Shown here: positions 16,162 to 23,879 of the stretch, one piece after another
How the letters are laid out: the number at the start of each line of letters is the position of its first letter
Position numbering within the stretch: the first letter of the stretch is position 1
Source of the DNA: Alphaproteobacteria bacterium
GTDB lineage: Bacteria > Pseudomonadota > Alphaproteobacteria > SP197
Reading direction: 5' to 3'
Length of the DNA stretch: 55,044 bases
NCBI GenBank assembly: GCA_016869675.1
Contig: VGDP01000022.1
Span: forward strand, 1-55,044
The notes under the pieces: model-generated
Seen by the model: only the letters and a program-made list of their open reading frames with translations
Database searches by the model: none
Told to the model about the DNA's origin: nothing
Translations under genes and position numbers: made by a program

Positions 16162-17769
16162 ATGCTCGACATCGACTGGATCCGCGACAACCCCGAGGCG
16201 CTCGACAGGGCCTTGGCGAACAGGGGCGCCGAACCCCTGGCCCAACACCTGCTCGTGCTGGATGCGCGCGTGCGTGCCGCCAAGACCCGGTTCCAGGTCA
16301 CCAAGGCCAAGCGCAACGACGCCAGCCGCCGCATCGGCCAGGCCAAGGCCAAGGGCGAGGACGCGGCGGCTATCATGGCCGATGTCGCGCAGCTCAAGGA
16401 CGAGGCCCAGAAGGCCCAGGACGACGAGCGCGCCGCCACTGCCGAGCTTGAGGGGATGCTGGCGACCATCCCCAACGTGCCCGACTCGGCGGTGCCCGTG
16501 GGGCCGCGTTACGAGGACGGCACCGAGCTGCGCCGCTGGGGCACCCCGCGCGCCTTCCCGTTCAAGCCCAAGGAGCACTACGAGCTGGGAGAGGCGCTCG
16601 GCTGGATGGACTTCGAGCGCGCGGCGCGCCTCTCCGGCGCGCGCTTCACCGTGCTCTCCGGTCCGCTCGCCCGGCTCGAACGCGCGCTCGCGCAGTTCAT
16701 GCTCGACCTGCACACGTCCGAGTTCGGCTACGAGGAGACCAGCCCGCCCTTGCTGGTGCGCGAACAGACGGCGTTCGGCACCGGCAACCTGCCGAAGTTC
16801 GCCGACGACCTGTTCGCGACCAAGAAGCCAATTGAAGAGAAGGTTCATGAACTTGTGCTTACTGAATTCGATAGAAACATTAAGGGACTTCGTGATGTAT
16901 TTAAGAAATATATCAGAGACAATATAATTAGTAATAGTGATTTTTTTCTTAGAAGATCTAATAATAATTTGAGAAAAATGCAGAAATTTCTGATAAGTAA
17001 TTCAAATAAAAACACAAATGTTTGTTCTTTTATGTTGAATATTAATGATATCGCAGAAGCATCCTTATCGGCCGCATCTGGACTGATTACCGAAAAACTC
17101 CCCTCAGTAATGTGGGAGATTGCAAATACGATGACCAAGAGTAAGCAGGCGTTCGAGACGATGTATTTGATCCCCACGGCCGAGATGCCGCTGACCAACT
17201 TGGTGGCGGACCAGATCGTCGACGAGGACCGCCTGCCGTTCCGCTTCACCGCGTTCACGCCGTGCTTCCGCTCCGAGGCTGGGGCGGCCGGCAAGGACAC
17301 GCGCGGCATGCTGCGCCAGCACCAGTTCTACAAGGTCGAGCTGGTCAGCATCACGACGCTCGAACAATCCGAGGCCGAGCACGAGCGCATGGCCGCGTGC
17401 GCCGAGGAGGTGCTGAAGCGCCTCGGCCTGCCCTACCGGGTGTTCCTGCTCTCGACCGGCGACATGGGCTTCGCCGCGCGGCGGACCTACGACCTGGAGG
17501 TCTGGCTGCCTGCCCAGAACACCTACCGCGAGATTTCGAGCTGTTCCAACTGCGGCGACTTCCAAGCGCGGCGCCTGAAGGGGCGTTGCCGGGCCAAGGG
17601 CCAGAAAGGCACGCGCTTCGTCCACACGCTCAACGGGTCGGGCATCGCCGTGGGGCGCGCCCTGATCGCCGTGATGGAGAACTACCAGGAGGCCGACGGC
17701 ACCATCACGGTGCCCGACGCGCTCAAGCCCTACATGGATGGCCTGAACCGCATCGGCCCGCGCCTCTGA
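16162..17769 (+). CDS. serS: Seryl-tRNA synthetase with a ~110-residue AT-rich in-frame insertion
   Basis: SerS charges tRNA-Ser. The N-terminal coiled-coil arm spans about residues 30-105. The class II core shows motif 2 ([20 protein letters not shown]), the TxE serine-binding loop ([14 protein letters not shown] at about 339-341) and motif 3 ([19 protein letters not shown]). Bacterial SerS is about 420-430 residues; this one is 535. The excess is a single block between FADDLFAT (to residue 220) and MYLIPTAE (from 334). That block is AT-rich and encodes Asn/Lys/Ile/Phe-rich helices, while both flanks are ordinary high-GC serS in the same frame. If translated, the block would emerge near the active site. 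The catalytic residues are intact, so function may be retained. Confidence 0.93.
   Translation: MLDIDWIRDNPEALDRALANRGAEPLAQHLLVLDARVRAAKTRFQVTKAKRNDASRRIGQAKAKGEDAAAIMADVAQLKDEAQKAQDDERAATAELEGMLATIPNVPDSAVPVGPRYEDGTELRRWGTPRAFPFKPKEHYELGEALGWMDFERAARLSGARFTVLSGPLARLERALAQFMLDLHTSEFGYEETSPPLLVREQTAFGTGNLPKFADDLFATKKPIEEKVHELVLTEFDRNIKGLRDVFKKYIRDNIISNSDFFLRRSNNNLRKMQKFLISNSNKNTNVCSFMLNINDIAEASLSAASGLITEKLPSVMWEIANTMTKSKQAFETMYLIPTAEMPLTNLVADQIVDEDRLPFRFTAFTPCFRSEAGAAGKDTRGMLRQHQFYKVELVSITTLEQSEAEHERMAACAEEVLKRLGLPYRVFLLSTGDMGFAARRTYDLEVWLPAQNTYREISSCSNCGDFQARRLKGRCRAKGQKGTRFVHTLNGSGIAVGRALIAVMENYQEADGTITVPDALKPYMDGLNRIGPRL
16826..17160 (+). other. AT-rich in-frame insert within serS (foreign origin)
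   Basis: The segment replaces a loop of only a few residues in ordinary SerS. By hand count 42 of 180 bases at 16861-17040 are G or C (about 23%), against clearly GC-rich flanks. GC rises again towards 17160. The frame stays open for about 110 codons, although AT-rich random sequence should contain several stops, so it looks like coding sequence. The encoded text includes [37 protein letters not shown] and [20 protein letters not shown], and is probably mostly helical. There are no intein splice motifs, no inverted terminal repeats and no target duplication that I can see. I do not recognise the family. Confidence 0.85.
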
Positions 17770-17784
17770 CCGGGCCGTTCGGCA

Positions 17785-18516
17785 TCAGTCGATGGTCTCA
17801 CCGCCGTCGACCACGTACACCGAGCCGGTGACGAAGCTGGCCAGGTCCGAGCTGAGGTAGAGCGCCGGCCCCGCGATCTCGCGCACGTGGGCGATGCGCT
17901 TCTGCGCCGCCGCGTCGGGCGACAGCATCGCGTAGCCGGCCTCGACCGTGCCGCCGATGCGCACGGCGAGCGCGCGCAGCATGTCGGTGTCCACGCCGCC
18001 CGGGCAGATGGCGTTGACCCGCACCTCGGGCGCCAGCTCCAGCGCGTGGCAGCGGGTCATGTTGATGACGACCGCCTTCGAGGCGCAGTAGGCCGAGGAG
18101 CCGGCGACACCGATCAGGCCGAACACCGAGGCGATGTTGACGATGCAGACCTTGGACTGGCGCAAGGCCGGGGCCGCGGCCTGGGTGACGAAGAAGGCGC
18201 CCTTGAGGTTGGTGTCGACGACCCGGTCCCAATCCTCCTCCGTCGCCTTGTCCAGGCGCGTGGCGCCGCCGGCGCCAGCGTTGTTGATCAGCACGTCAAG
18301 CCCGCCGAGCCCGGCCAGCGCCGCCGCGACGATTGCGCGGCGACCACACGACCGCCAGCTCCAAGAGCGCGCAGGGCCGCGTCGGTGGTCGCGGCGCGGC
18401 TGCCGTTCACGGCGACGCGCGCCCGCCGCCAGGAAGGCGTCGACGATGCCGCGGCCGATGCCGCGCGATCCGCCGGTCACCAGGACGCGCTTGCCGGTCA
18501 TGTCGATGGTGGTCAT
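17785..18516 (-). pseudogene. SDR family oxidoreductase with a frame-disrupted segment
   Basis: The open frame begins MTTIDMTGKRVLVTGGSRGI and contains the TGxxxGIG cofactor loop, NNAG, the catalytic Y-x-x-x-K in AYCASK and a normal C-terminus (VYVVDGG). Between residues about 34 and 61 (18336-18417) the text becomes Arg-rich and un-SDR-like (ARRRERQPRRDHRRG). Reading the neighbouring frame there restores VAVNGSRAATTDAALRALGA. NNAG comes at about residue 78, roughly ten residues early. The simplest explanation is one small deletion near 18416 and a second, frame-restoring deletion near 18336 that removed the acidic D-V loop. The cofactor pocket would be damaged. Sequencing error is the alternative. 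Confidence 0.65.
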
Positions 18517-18527
18517 GGGCGCGAGCC

Positions 18528-19928
18528 TCACTTCCGTCGGGTGGTGGATGGGGTCTTGGGCCTGGCCGGAGCGGGCGACGCCCGCTTGGCCAGGTCCTTC
18601 CGCACGCGGGCGATCACGTCGTCCCAGCGGCCGGGCGTCTTCTGCCGGTAGAGCCGCATAGACGGGTACCACGGCGAATCGTCGCGCTCGCTCAGCCAGC
18701 GCCAGTCGGCGGCGTAGCACAGCAGCACCCAGACCGGGCGCCCGAGCGCGCCGGCCAGATGGGCGACCGCGCTGTCGGTCATGATCACCAGGTCGAGCCG
18801 CTCGAGCAGTGCCGCCGTATCCGCAAAATCGTCGAGCACTGGGTCGGCGTCCATGATCAGCCCGCGACAGCCCGAGCCGTGCAGTTCGGCGATCGGCAGA
18901 CCCTTCTGCAGGCTGATGAACGCGACGCCCGGCGTCTCGAGCAGCGGCAGAAAGGTGCGCAGGGTCGTGGCGCGGTTGCGGTTGTTCTTGAAGGTCACGC
19001 TGCCCGACCACACCAGACCGACCTTCAGCCGCCTGGCCGCGGGCGCCAGGAACGCGTCGATCTTGGCGCTCGCGCCGGCCGGCGGCGCCATGTAGGGAAC
19101 CGGTCCGGGCAGGTCGCGCAGGTCGATGCGCAGGACCATGGGCAGGCTGAGCAGCGGACAGTGCACGTCGAAGGCGGGGGCGGGCGCGCCCGCGACCGCG
19201 ATCTCGTCGATACCCTGCACCGTCGCCAGCAGGCGCGCGAGCGGCGGCCGCGTCTCGACGATCACGTGGCCGCCCAGCGCCTTGACGCGCGGAACGAAGC
19301 GGGCGAACTGCAGGCTGTCGCCGAAGCCCTGCTCGCTGGTCAGCAGGATGCGCCGACCGTCGAGCGGCGCGCCGTCCCAGCGCGGCTGGGCGTACGTGGG
19401 CGCCACCACGTCCTTGAGCCACCAGCGCGCTTCATAGGCCGGCCAGCCGCGCGCGAAGTCGGGTTTGGCCAGCAGCGCGAGCGCCGTGTCCCACGGGATG
19501 TCGCGGTCGTCCGGGCGCAGGCTCTGCGCGCGCGCGTACTGGGCCAGGGCCTCGTCCAGCCGCCCGGCGTGCTTCAGCGCGATGCCCAGGTTGTAGACGA
19601 TGCCGGCGTCGTCGGGGCGCAGCGCCACGGCCCGGCGCAGCGTCGCGATCGCCTCGTCCAACCGGTGCAAGTCCTTCAGCGCGTTGCCCAGATTCGACAG
19701 GGTCTGGGGGTTGTCCGGGTCCGCTTCGAGCGAGCGGCGGTAGCACGCCACCGCCTCGGCGAACCGCTCGGTCTTGCGTAGCGCGACGCCCAGGTTGTTG
19801 AAGGCGGGCAGGTGGTTCGGGGCGCGCGCCAGCAGCGCGTTGTAAAGGGCGATGGCCTCGTCGTCGCGGCCCTGGCGCTGGGCCTGCAGGCCTTGGTCGA
19901 ACAGCGCCTTGGGATCGGGCTCCGCCAT
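18528..19928 (-). CDS. TPR-repeat protein with glycosyltransferase-family-9-like C-terminal domain
   Basis: This 466-residue protein has an N-terminal array of about four TPRs, for example DEAIALYNALLARAPNHLPA, AFNNLGVALRKTERFAEAV and LSNLGNALKDLHRLDEAI. A GT-B-like domain follows, with ILLTSEQGFGDSLQFARFVP, KVGLVWSGSVTFKNNRNRA and a terminal DLVIMTDSAVAHLAGALGRP motif of the ADP-heptose transferase type. Such proteins are common in alphaproteobacteria and probably glycosylate surface or flagellar components; the acceptor is unknown. The start is MAEPDPKALFDQG. It is followed by the damaged SDR on the same strand with an 11-bp gap, so the two may share a transcript. Confidence 0.88.
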   Translation of the reverse strand: MAEPDPKALFDQGLQAQRQGRDDEAIALYNALLARAPNHLPAFNNLGVALRKTERFAEAVACYRRSLEADPDNPQTLSNLGNALKDLHRLDEAIATLRRAVALRPDDAGIVYNLGIALKHAGRLDEALAQYARAQSLRPDDRDIPWDTALALLAKPDFARGWPAYEARWWLKDVVAPTYAQPRWDGAPLDGRRILLTSEQGFGDSLQFARFVPRVKALGGHVIVETRPPLARLLATVQGIDEIAVAGAPAPAFDVHCPLLSLPMVLRIDLRDLPGPVPYMAPPAGASAKIDAFLAPAARRLKVGLVWSGSVTFKNNRNRATTLRTFLPLLETPGVAFISLQKGLPIAELHGSGCRGLIMDADPVLDDFADTAALLERLDLVIMTDSAVAHLAGALGRPVWVLLCYAADWRWLSERDDSPWYPSMRLYRQKTPGRWDDVIARVRKDLAKRASPAPARPKTPSTTRRK

Positions 19929-19940
19929 GGCGAAAACCTA

Positions 19941-20020
19941 GAGCAACTTCCGATCAGGCTGAACCACTTAGGTTCAGCCTGATCGGAAAAGGTTGCTCGC
20001 GATTCAACAAGCTAGAGCGG
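19941..20020 (+). repeat. Dispersed 80-bp palindromic repeat, copy A1
   Basis: A 16-bp perfect stem (19950-19965 with 19971-19986, loop ACTTA) is enclosed by an outer 7-bp pair, GAGCAAC (19941-19947) with GTTGCTC (19992-19998). The tail GCGATTCAA-n-TAGAGCGG follows. The same 80-bp arrangement occurs inverted at 54915-54994 with 61 of 80 positions identical by hand alignment. It lies just upstream of the TPR gene start on the minus strand. Confidence 0.85.
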
Positions 20021-20057
20021 GGACCGAGGAAACCGCGTCGGTGGCCGCTCGAAACGA

Positions 20058-20081
20058 GAACGGGGCCCGCGGGCCCCGTTC
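20058..20081 (-). terminator. Perfect GC-rich palindrome, likely terminator of the PuuD-like gene
   Basis: GAACGGGGCCCG-CGGGCCCCGTTC is a 24-bp perfect palindrome 24 bp beyond the stop of the PuuD-like gene on the minus strand. On that strand it is followed by TCTCGTTTC, a weak T-tract. It probably forms the transcription terminator. Confidence 0.6.
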
Positions 20082-20104
20082 CCAGTCTCCGATCGCCCCG
20101 GCGA

Positions 20105-20713
20105 TCAGTAGAGATTCTGCGCCGAGACCATGGCGTAGAGCATCGGCACAGACAGCATGGTGTTGGTGCGCGAGAACAGCATCGCCCGGCGCGCCGCCGC
20201 CTTCTTCTCGTCGGGCGTCGCCTCGACGATGCCTAGCGCCTTCTTCTGGTTGGGCCAGATGACCATCCAGACGTTGAACGCCATGATGCCGCCCAGCCAC
20301 ATGCCGATGCCGATGGCGGTGTGCTTCTCGACGCCGTCCGACAGACCCAGCACGATCGCCTCGATCAGGTAGCCGTTCATGGCCGCGACGATCAGGCCGG
20401 TGACCAGCGTCACCAGGGCGGCCCAGCGGAACCAGAACAGCGCGGTGGGCGCGATCACCTTGCCGATCGCCGGCTTCTGCTCGTCGGGGATCTTCGGCAT
20501 GCTCGGGATCTGCACGAAGTTGAAGTAGTAAAGCAGGCCGATCCACATGATGCCGGCCAGCACGTGCAGCCAGCGGAACGCGAACGTCCACCAGGCGTGG
20601 CCCAGCGCGAGCACGTTCGAGCCATGCCACAGCAGCATGATGACGATCATGATCACCAGCAGCACGAAACCGGCGATCACCGTCGTGTTGAGCTTCTCCA
20701 GGATCTTAGCCAT
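20105..20713 (-). CDS. Urate-hydroxylase PuuD-like membrane domain protein
   Basis: The 202-residue polytopic protein resembles the membrane domain of PuuD-type urate hydroxylases (urate oxidase N-terminal family). Recognisable features are WTFAFRWLHVLAGIMWIGLL, the segment YYFNFVQIPSMPKIPDEQKP, KHTAIGIGMWLGGIMAFNVW and WPNQKKALGI. True PuuD proteins also carry a C-terminal cytochrome c domain. It is absent here, so urate oxidation by this protein alone is doubtful. It may be a stand-alone homologue with another redox partner. The ATG at 20713 follows GGGGGAAGGGA on its strand, a strong ribosome site, and is preferred over one 15 bases upstream. Confidence 0.78.
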   Translation of the reverse strand: MAKILEKLNTTVIAGFVLLVIMIVIMLLWHGSNVLALGHAWWTFAFRWLHVLAGIMWIGLLYYFNFVQIPSMPKIPDEQKPAIGKVIAPTALFWFRWAALVTLVTGLIVAAMNGYLIEAIVLGLSDGVEKHTAIGIGMWLGGIMAFNVWMVIWPNQKKALGIVEATPDEKKAAARRAMLFSRTNTMLSVPMLYAMVSAQNLY

Positions 20714-20797
20714 TCCCTTCCCCCGCAATCGAGGCGCCCGCCCGCCGCGGGGCGTTGGTCTCGAATCGGCGGCACTATAACGGAAAGTGCCGTTGCC

Positions 20798-22060
20798 TCA
20801 ATGCCTTTCGCTCACAATCGCATGGGCCAGCGCGGCTGCGGTCTCGCCTGAAAGCGCGGCGCTGTCGATGGTCGCGGGAAGGCCCGTCGCCGTCCAGTCC
20901 CCGGCCAGGATCAGGTTGCGCGACGTCGTGCGGGCCGCTGGGCGCCGCGCCACCTCGGTCGGCGTCTGGGCGAAGGTCGCCAGCCGTTCCTTGACCACCC
21001 GGTGGCGCGGTAGCGGGCCGTCGAGGCCGAGGGCACGGGCCGCGTCGCGCCAGATCGCCGCGGCGATCGCCTCCGCCGACTGTTCCGCCAGGGCGACGGC
21101 GGCGCTCACCGTCGCCAAGAGCAGCGCGCCGCGCCGATGGAACCAGTGCGCCGTGCCGCCCAACACGCCGACCAACGGCTCGGGGTTCGTGGGCGAGCCG
21201 TCGAGCGCGATGTGGACGTTGACGATGGGCCGGTGGGCAAGCGGCACCGTCAGCCCGGGAACCAAGTTGGCGGCCACGCCCGCCGGCACCGCCAGGACCA
21301 CCGCGTCGCCCACGGCGATCGCGATGCGGGCATCGTCGAACACCAGCCCGGTGACCCGCCCGTGCGTCACGTCCAACTGGCGCAGGCGGGCGCCGAGGCG
21401 TGCGGCCACGCCGTGTTGGGCCAGCAGCGCGAGCGCCGGTTCGATAAACGCGGGGCCCAGACCGTCACGCGCGACGTGAACCCGGGCGGCATCGGCGCCG
21501 CCCATCAGCATGCCGCGCACCACCGGCACCAGCAGGCGGGCCGATGCCTCCTCGGGCGCCGTGTTCAACGCCGCCTCGGTCAGCGGTCGCCACAGCCGGT
21601 CCATCAGCGGGCCGTGGCCAAGGCACGCGGCGACCGTGGCGTCGGGCGCTGCGGCGAACAGGCGGGATAGGCGCAGATGCTCGCCGAGTCCCGTGCCGGG
21701 GATCCGCCGGCCGGGAAACAACATCCACCACGGGACCGCGCCGCCGCCCAGCCGCGCGCGCCAGCGTTCGCCGCGCGCCAGGTCGACGAAGGGTACGCCG
21801 CCGTCGCCCAGCGCCATCACGCGGTCCTCGGCGCCGATCCGGCGCAGGTAGCGGAAGGCCGCCCGGTTGGCGCCGACCAGCACGTGGGTACCGTTGTCGA
21901 TGGTCCGGCCCAGCACGGCGTCGTGGTAGCTGCGGCACCGCCCGCCCGCGTGGCCCGTTGCCTCGTAGAGCGCGACGCGCGAGCCCCGACCGGCCAGGGC
22001 CGTGGCGGCCGACAGCCCCGCGATGCCCGCGCCCACGATATGGACCGTTGCGGCGCTCAA
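20798..22060 (-). CDS. hpnE: Hydroxysqualene dehydroxylase / squalene-associated FAD-dependent desaturase HpnE
   Basis: This 420-residue flavoprotein of the amine-oxidase/phytoene-desaturase family has the FAD motif HIVGAGIAGLSAATALAGRG at the N-terminus. GGRCRSYHDAVLGRTIDNGT and the conserved HVLVGANRAAF segment follow. The C-terminal FAD motif ILAGDWTATGLPATIDSAAL typifies HpnE. It converts hydroxysqualene to squalene for hopanoid synthesis. The start is a TTG that overlaps the hpnC stop (TTGA), implying coupling. The usual third gene, hpnD, is not adjacent. Confidence 0.88.
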   Translation of the reverse strand: MSAATVHIVGAGIAGLSAATALAGRGSRVALYEATGHAGGRCRSYHDAVLGRTIDNGTHVLVGANRAAFRYLRRIGAEDRVMALGDGGVPFVDLARGERWRARLGGGAVPWWMLFPGRRIPGTGLGEHLRLSRLFAAAPDATVAACLGHGPLMDRLWRPLTEAALNTAPEEASARLLVPVVRGMLMGGADAARVHVARDGLGPAFIEPALALLAQHGVAARLGARLRQLDVTHGRVTGLVFDDARIAIAVGDAVVLAVPAGVAANLVPGLTVPLAHRPIVNVHIALDGSPTNPEPLVGVLGGTAHWFHRRGALLLATVSAAVALAEQSAEAIAAAIWRDAARALGLDGPLPRHRVVKERLATFAQTPTEVARRPAARTTSRNLILAGDWTATGLPATIDSAALSGETAAALAHAIVSERH

Positions 22061-22938
22061 CGGATCACTCTGAGCGCGCCTCGCGCGACGCACAGCGCCC
22101 GCGCCGCCTTGGACAGCGCGATGCGGCGCGCCAGCGGGTCGCCGCGCCGCAGGCGTCGGGCGAGCCGCGCGGCGATGGCGACGATGGTCGCCGCCTCGAC
22201 GCGGAACCCGGTACGGCGGATCAGACGGGGCAGCGGCCGTGCCGTGATGTTCAGCTCGTCGACCCGATCGAGCACGCGGTCGATGACCCGGCGCAGCGCC
22301 GGGCTGGTGCGCGGAGCACCCAGGTCCTCGATCGAGCAGCCCTCGGCCTTCAGCCACTGCTGCGGCAGGTAGACGCGCTGGCGCAGGCGGTAGTCGTCCT
22401 TGATGTCCTGCAGGTGGTTCAGCACCTGGAGCGAGGCGCACAGAGCGTCCGATGCCGGGTAGGCCTCGGCCGACTCGCCGTGGACGTCGATCAGGAACCG
22501 GCCGACCGGCGCCGCCGAGAACCGGCAGTAGGTGATCAGGTCGCTCCACGACCGGGTGGGGTCGTTGCGCGCATCGCGCGTGAACGCCTGCAGCAGGTGC
22601 TTCGCATAGAGCGGCGTCACGCCCGACAGGGCGAGGTCGGCGGACAGGCGCGCCGCGGCGTGCTCGGCCGGTGTCGTCGGTGTCTGGCCGTCGAGCGCGG
22701 CGCCCACCGCGGCCAGGCCCGCTAGCTTGGCCGCGCGGTCCAGCGTCGGGCTGTCGGCGATGTCGTCGGCGGCACGCGCGAAGGCATAAAAGGCCAGCAC
22801 GTGCGGCCGCACGTCCTCGGGCTGCAGCCAGGACCCCACCGGGAAGTTCTCGTCTTGCGTGGTCTTGCCTTCGATAACGTACCGGGTCAAGGGCTCCTGC
22901 TCGAAACGCTCGTCTTCGCGGGTAGGGCGCGCGATCAT
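22057..22938 (-). CDS. hpnC: Hydroxysqualene synthase HpnC
   Basis: The 293-residue trans-isoprenyl-diphosphate synthase-like protein carries the HpnC signature ENFPVGSWLQP near residue 30. The first Asp-rich motif is in FYAFARAADDIADSPT, and the second is in LQVLNHLQDIKDDYRLRQRV. ITYCRFSAAPVGRFLIDVHG lies between them. HpnC turns presqualene diphosphate into hydroxysqualene, the substrate of HpnE encoded next. The ATG at 22938 is 36 bp from the start of a divergent squalene-synthase-like gene, so both promoters must overlap in that gap. Confidence 0.88.
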   Translation of the reverse strand: MIARPTREDERFEQEPLTRYVIEGKTTQDENFPVGSWLQPEDVRPHVLAFYAFARAADDIADSPTLDRAAKLAGLAAVGAALDGQTPTTPAEHAAARLSADLALSGVTPLYAKHLLQAFTRDARNDPTRSWSDLITYCRFSAAPVGRFLIDVHGESAEAYPASDALCASLQVLNHLQDIKDDYRLRQRVYLPQQWLKAEGCSIEDLGAPRTSPALRRVIDRVLDRVDELNITARPLPRLIRRTGFRVEAATIVAIAARLARRLRRGDPLARRIALSKAARALCVARGALRVIR

Positions 22939-22974
22939 AGGCCGACCGACCGCCGTACCCAACCCGGACCGGCC

Positions 22975-23823
22975 ATGGCCACCACGACGTTGTCGCCTTG
23001 CGCGGCTCAAGTCAGGCGCGACGATCCCGACCGCTATCTGGCGACTCTGTTCGCGCCGGCCGAGGCGCGCGAGGACTTGTTCGCGCTCCATGCCCTGAAC
23101 GACGAACTGGCGCGTGCCGGCGAGGTCGCGACGGAACCGCTGATCGGCGCCATGCGGCTGCAATGGTGGCGCGATGCCCTGGACGGCATCGACGCCGGGA
23201 CGCCGCGCCGCCACCCGATCGTCGAGGCCTTGGCGCGGGGTCGCGCACGAGCCGTCTGGACACGCCCCGACTTGGAGGCGCTGATCGACGGCCGCACGAA
23301 CGAGGAAGGCGCGCCGGCGGTACCCGATCTGCGCTCGCTCGAGGCGCATGTGGCCGCGACCGCGGCGGTCTTGGCCGGCCTGGCGCTGGACGGCCTAGGC
23401 GTGCGCGACGCGGCCGTGCGCCGGGCGTGCCGCCATGCCGCGCTCGCCTATGGCCTGGTCGGCGTGCTGCGTTCGGTCCCTGCCGACGCCCGACGTGGCC
23501 GTGTGCTGTTGCCGCGCGACTTGATGGCCCAACGCGGCCTGGAGCCCGAGCGCATCGCGGCGTCGGCCGCGCGCGAGGCACGCGCGGCCGTTACCGCCTC
23601 GGTCGCCGAACTTGCGGGCGCGCACCTGCTCGCCGCGCGCTCGACGGCGATCAGGCCGGAGGCACGTCGCGCGTTGCCGGTCCTCCTGTGGGCGACGTTC
23701 GCGCGCTGGGACCTGCGGCATTTCGCCCGCGTCGGCTACGATCCCGTCGCCCCATCGTTGACCAACCCGTCGGGGCTTAGACGGCTCTACGTCGCTTGGC
23801 ACGGCTGGCGCGGGCGGTTCTGA
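22975..23823 (+). CDS. Squalene/phytoene synthase family protein (NDUFAF6-like)
   Basis: The 282-residue protein has FAPAEAREDLFALHALNDEL and EPLIGAMRLQWWRDALDGI, the N-terminal pattern of the squalene/phytoene synthase fold found in the mitochondrial complex I assembly factor NDUFAF6. The second Asp-rich motif of true synthases is not evident (RHAALAYGLVGVLRSVPADA, then VLLPRDLMAQRG), so prenyl-transfer activity is doubtful. It is not HpnD. It is divergent from hpnC. The role could be respiratory complex assembly, or an isoprenoid-related function suggested by its position. Confidence 0.75.
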   Translation: MATTTLSPCAAQVRRDDPDRYLATLFAPAEAREDLFALHALNDELARAGEVATEPLIGAMRLQWWRDALDGIDAGTPRRHPIVEALARGRARAVWTRPDLEALIDGRTNEEGAPAVPDLRSLEAHVAATAAVLAGLALDGLGVRDAAVRRACRHAALAYGLVGVLRSVPADARRGRVLLPRDLMAQRGLEPERIAASAAREARAAVTASVAELAGAHLLAARSTAIRPEARRALPVLLWATFARWDLRHFARVGYDPVAPSLTNPSGLRRLYVAWHGWRGRF

Positions 23824-23879
23824 CCCGACGGTTGGCCGGAATGGCGGTCCGGGGCTACGCTGCGCCCCGGAGGTGCGGC

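Noticed and set aside
16826-17160. Intein, group I/II intron or insertion sequence in serS
   Set aside because: No Cys/Ser-start and His-Asn-Cys/Ser/Thr end, no intron core motifs, no inverted terminal repeats or target duplication seen; the frame is open through both junctions.
16845-17309. Antisense open frame of about 154 codons covering the AT-rich serS insert, hydrophobic in its second half
   Set aside because: It extends into the antisense of conserved serS motifs and has no ribosome site or protein pattern; hydrophobicity follows from complementing Asn/Lys-rich codons.
22975-23823. Assignment as hpnD (presqualene diphosphate synthase)
   Set aside because: The sequence follows the NDUFAF6-like pattern and lacks the second Asp-rich motif expected in HpnD.
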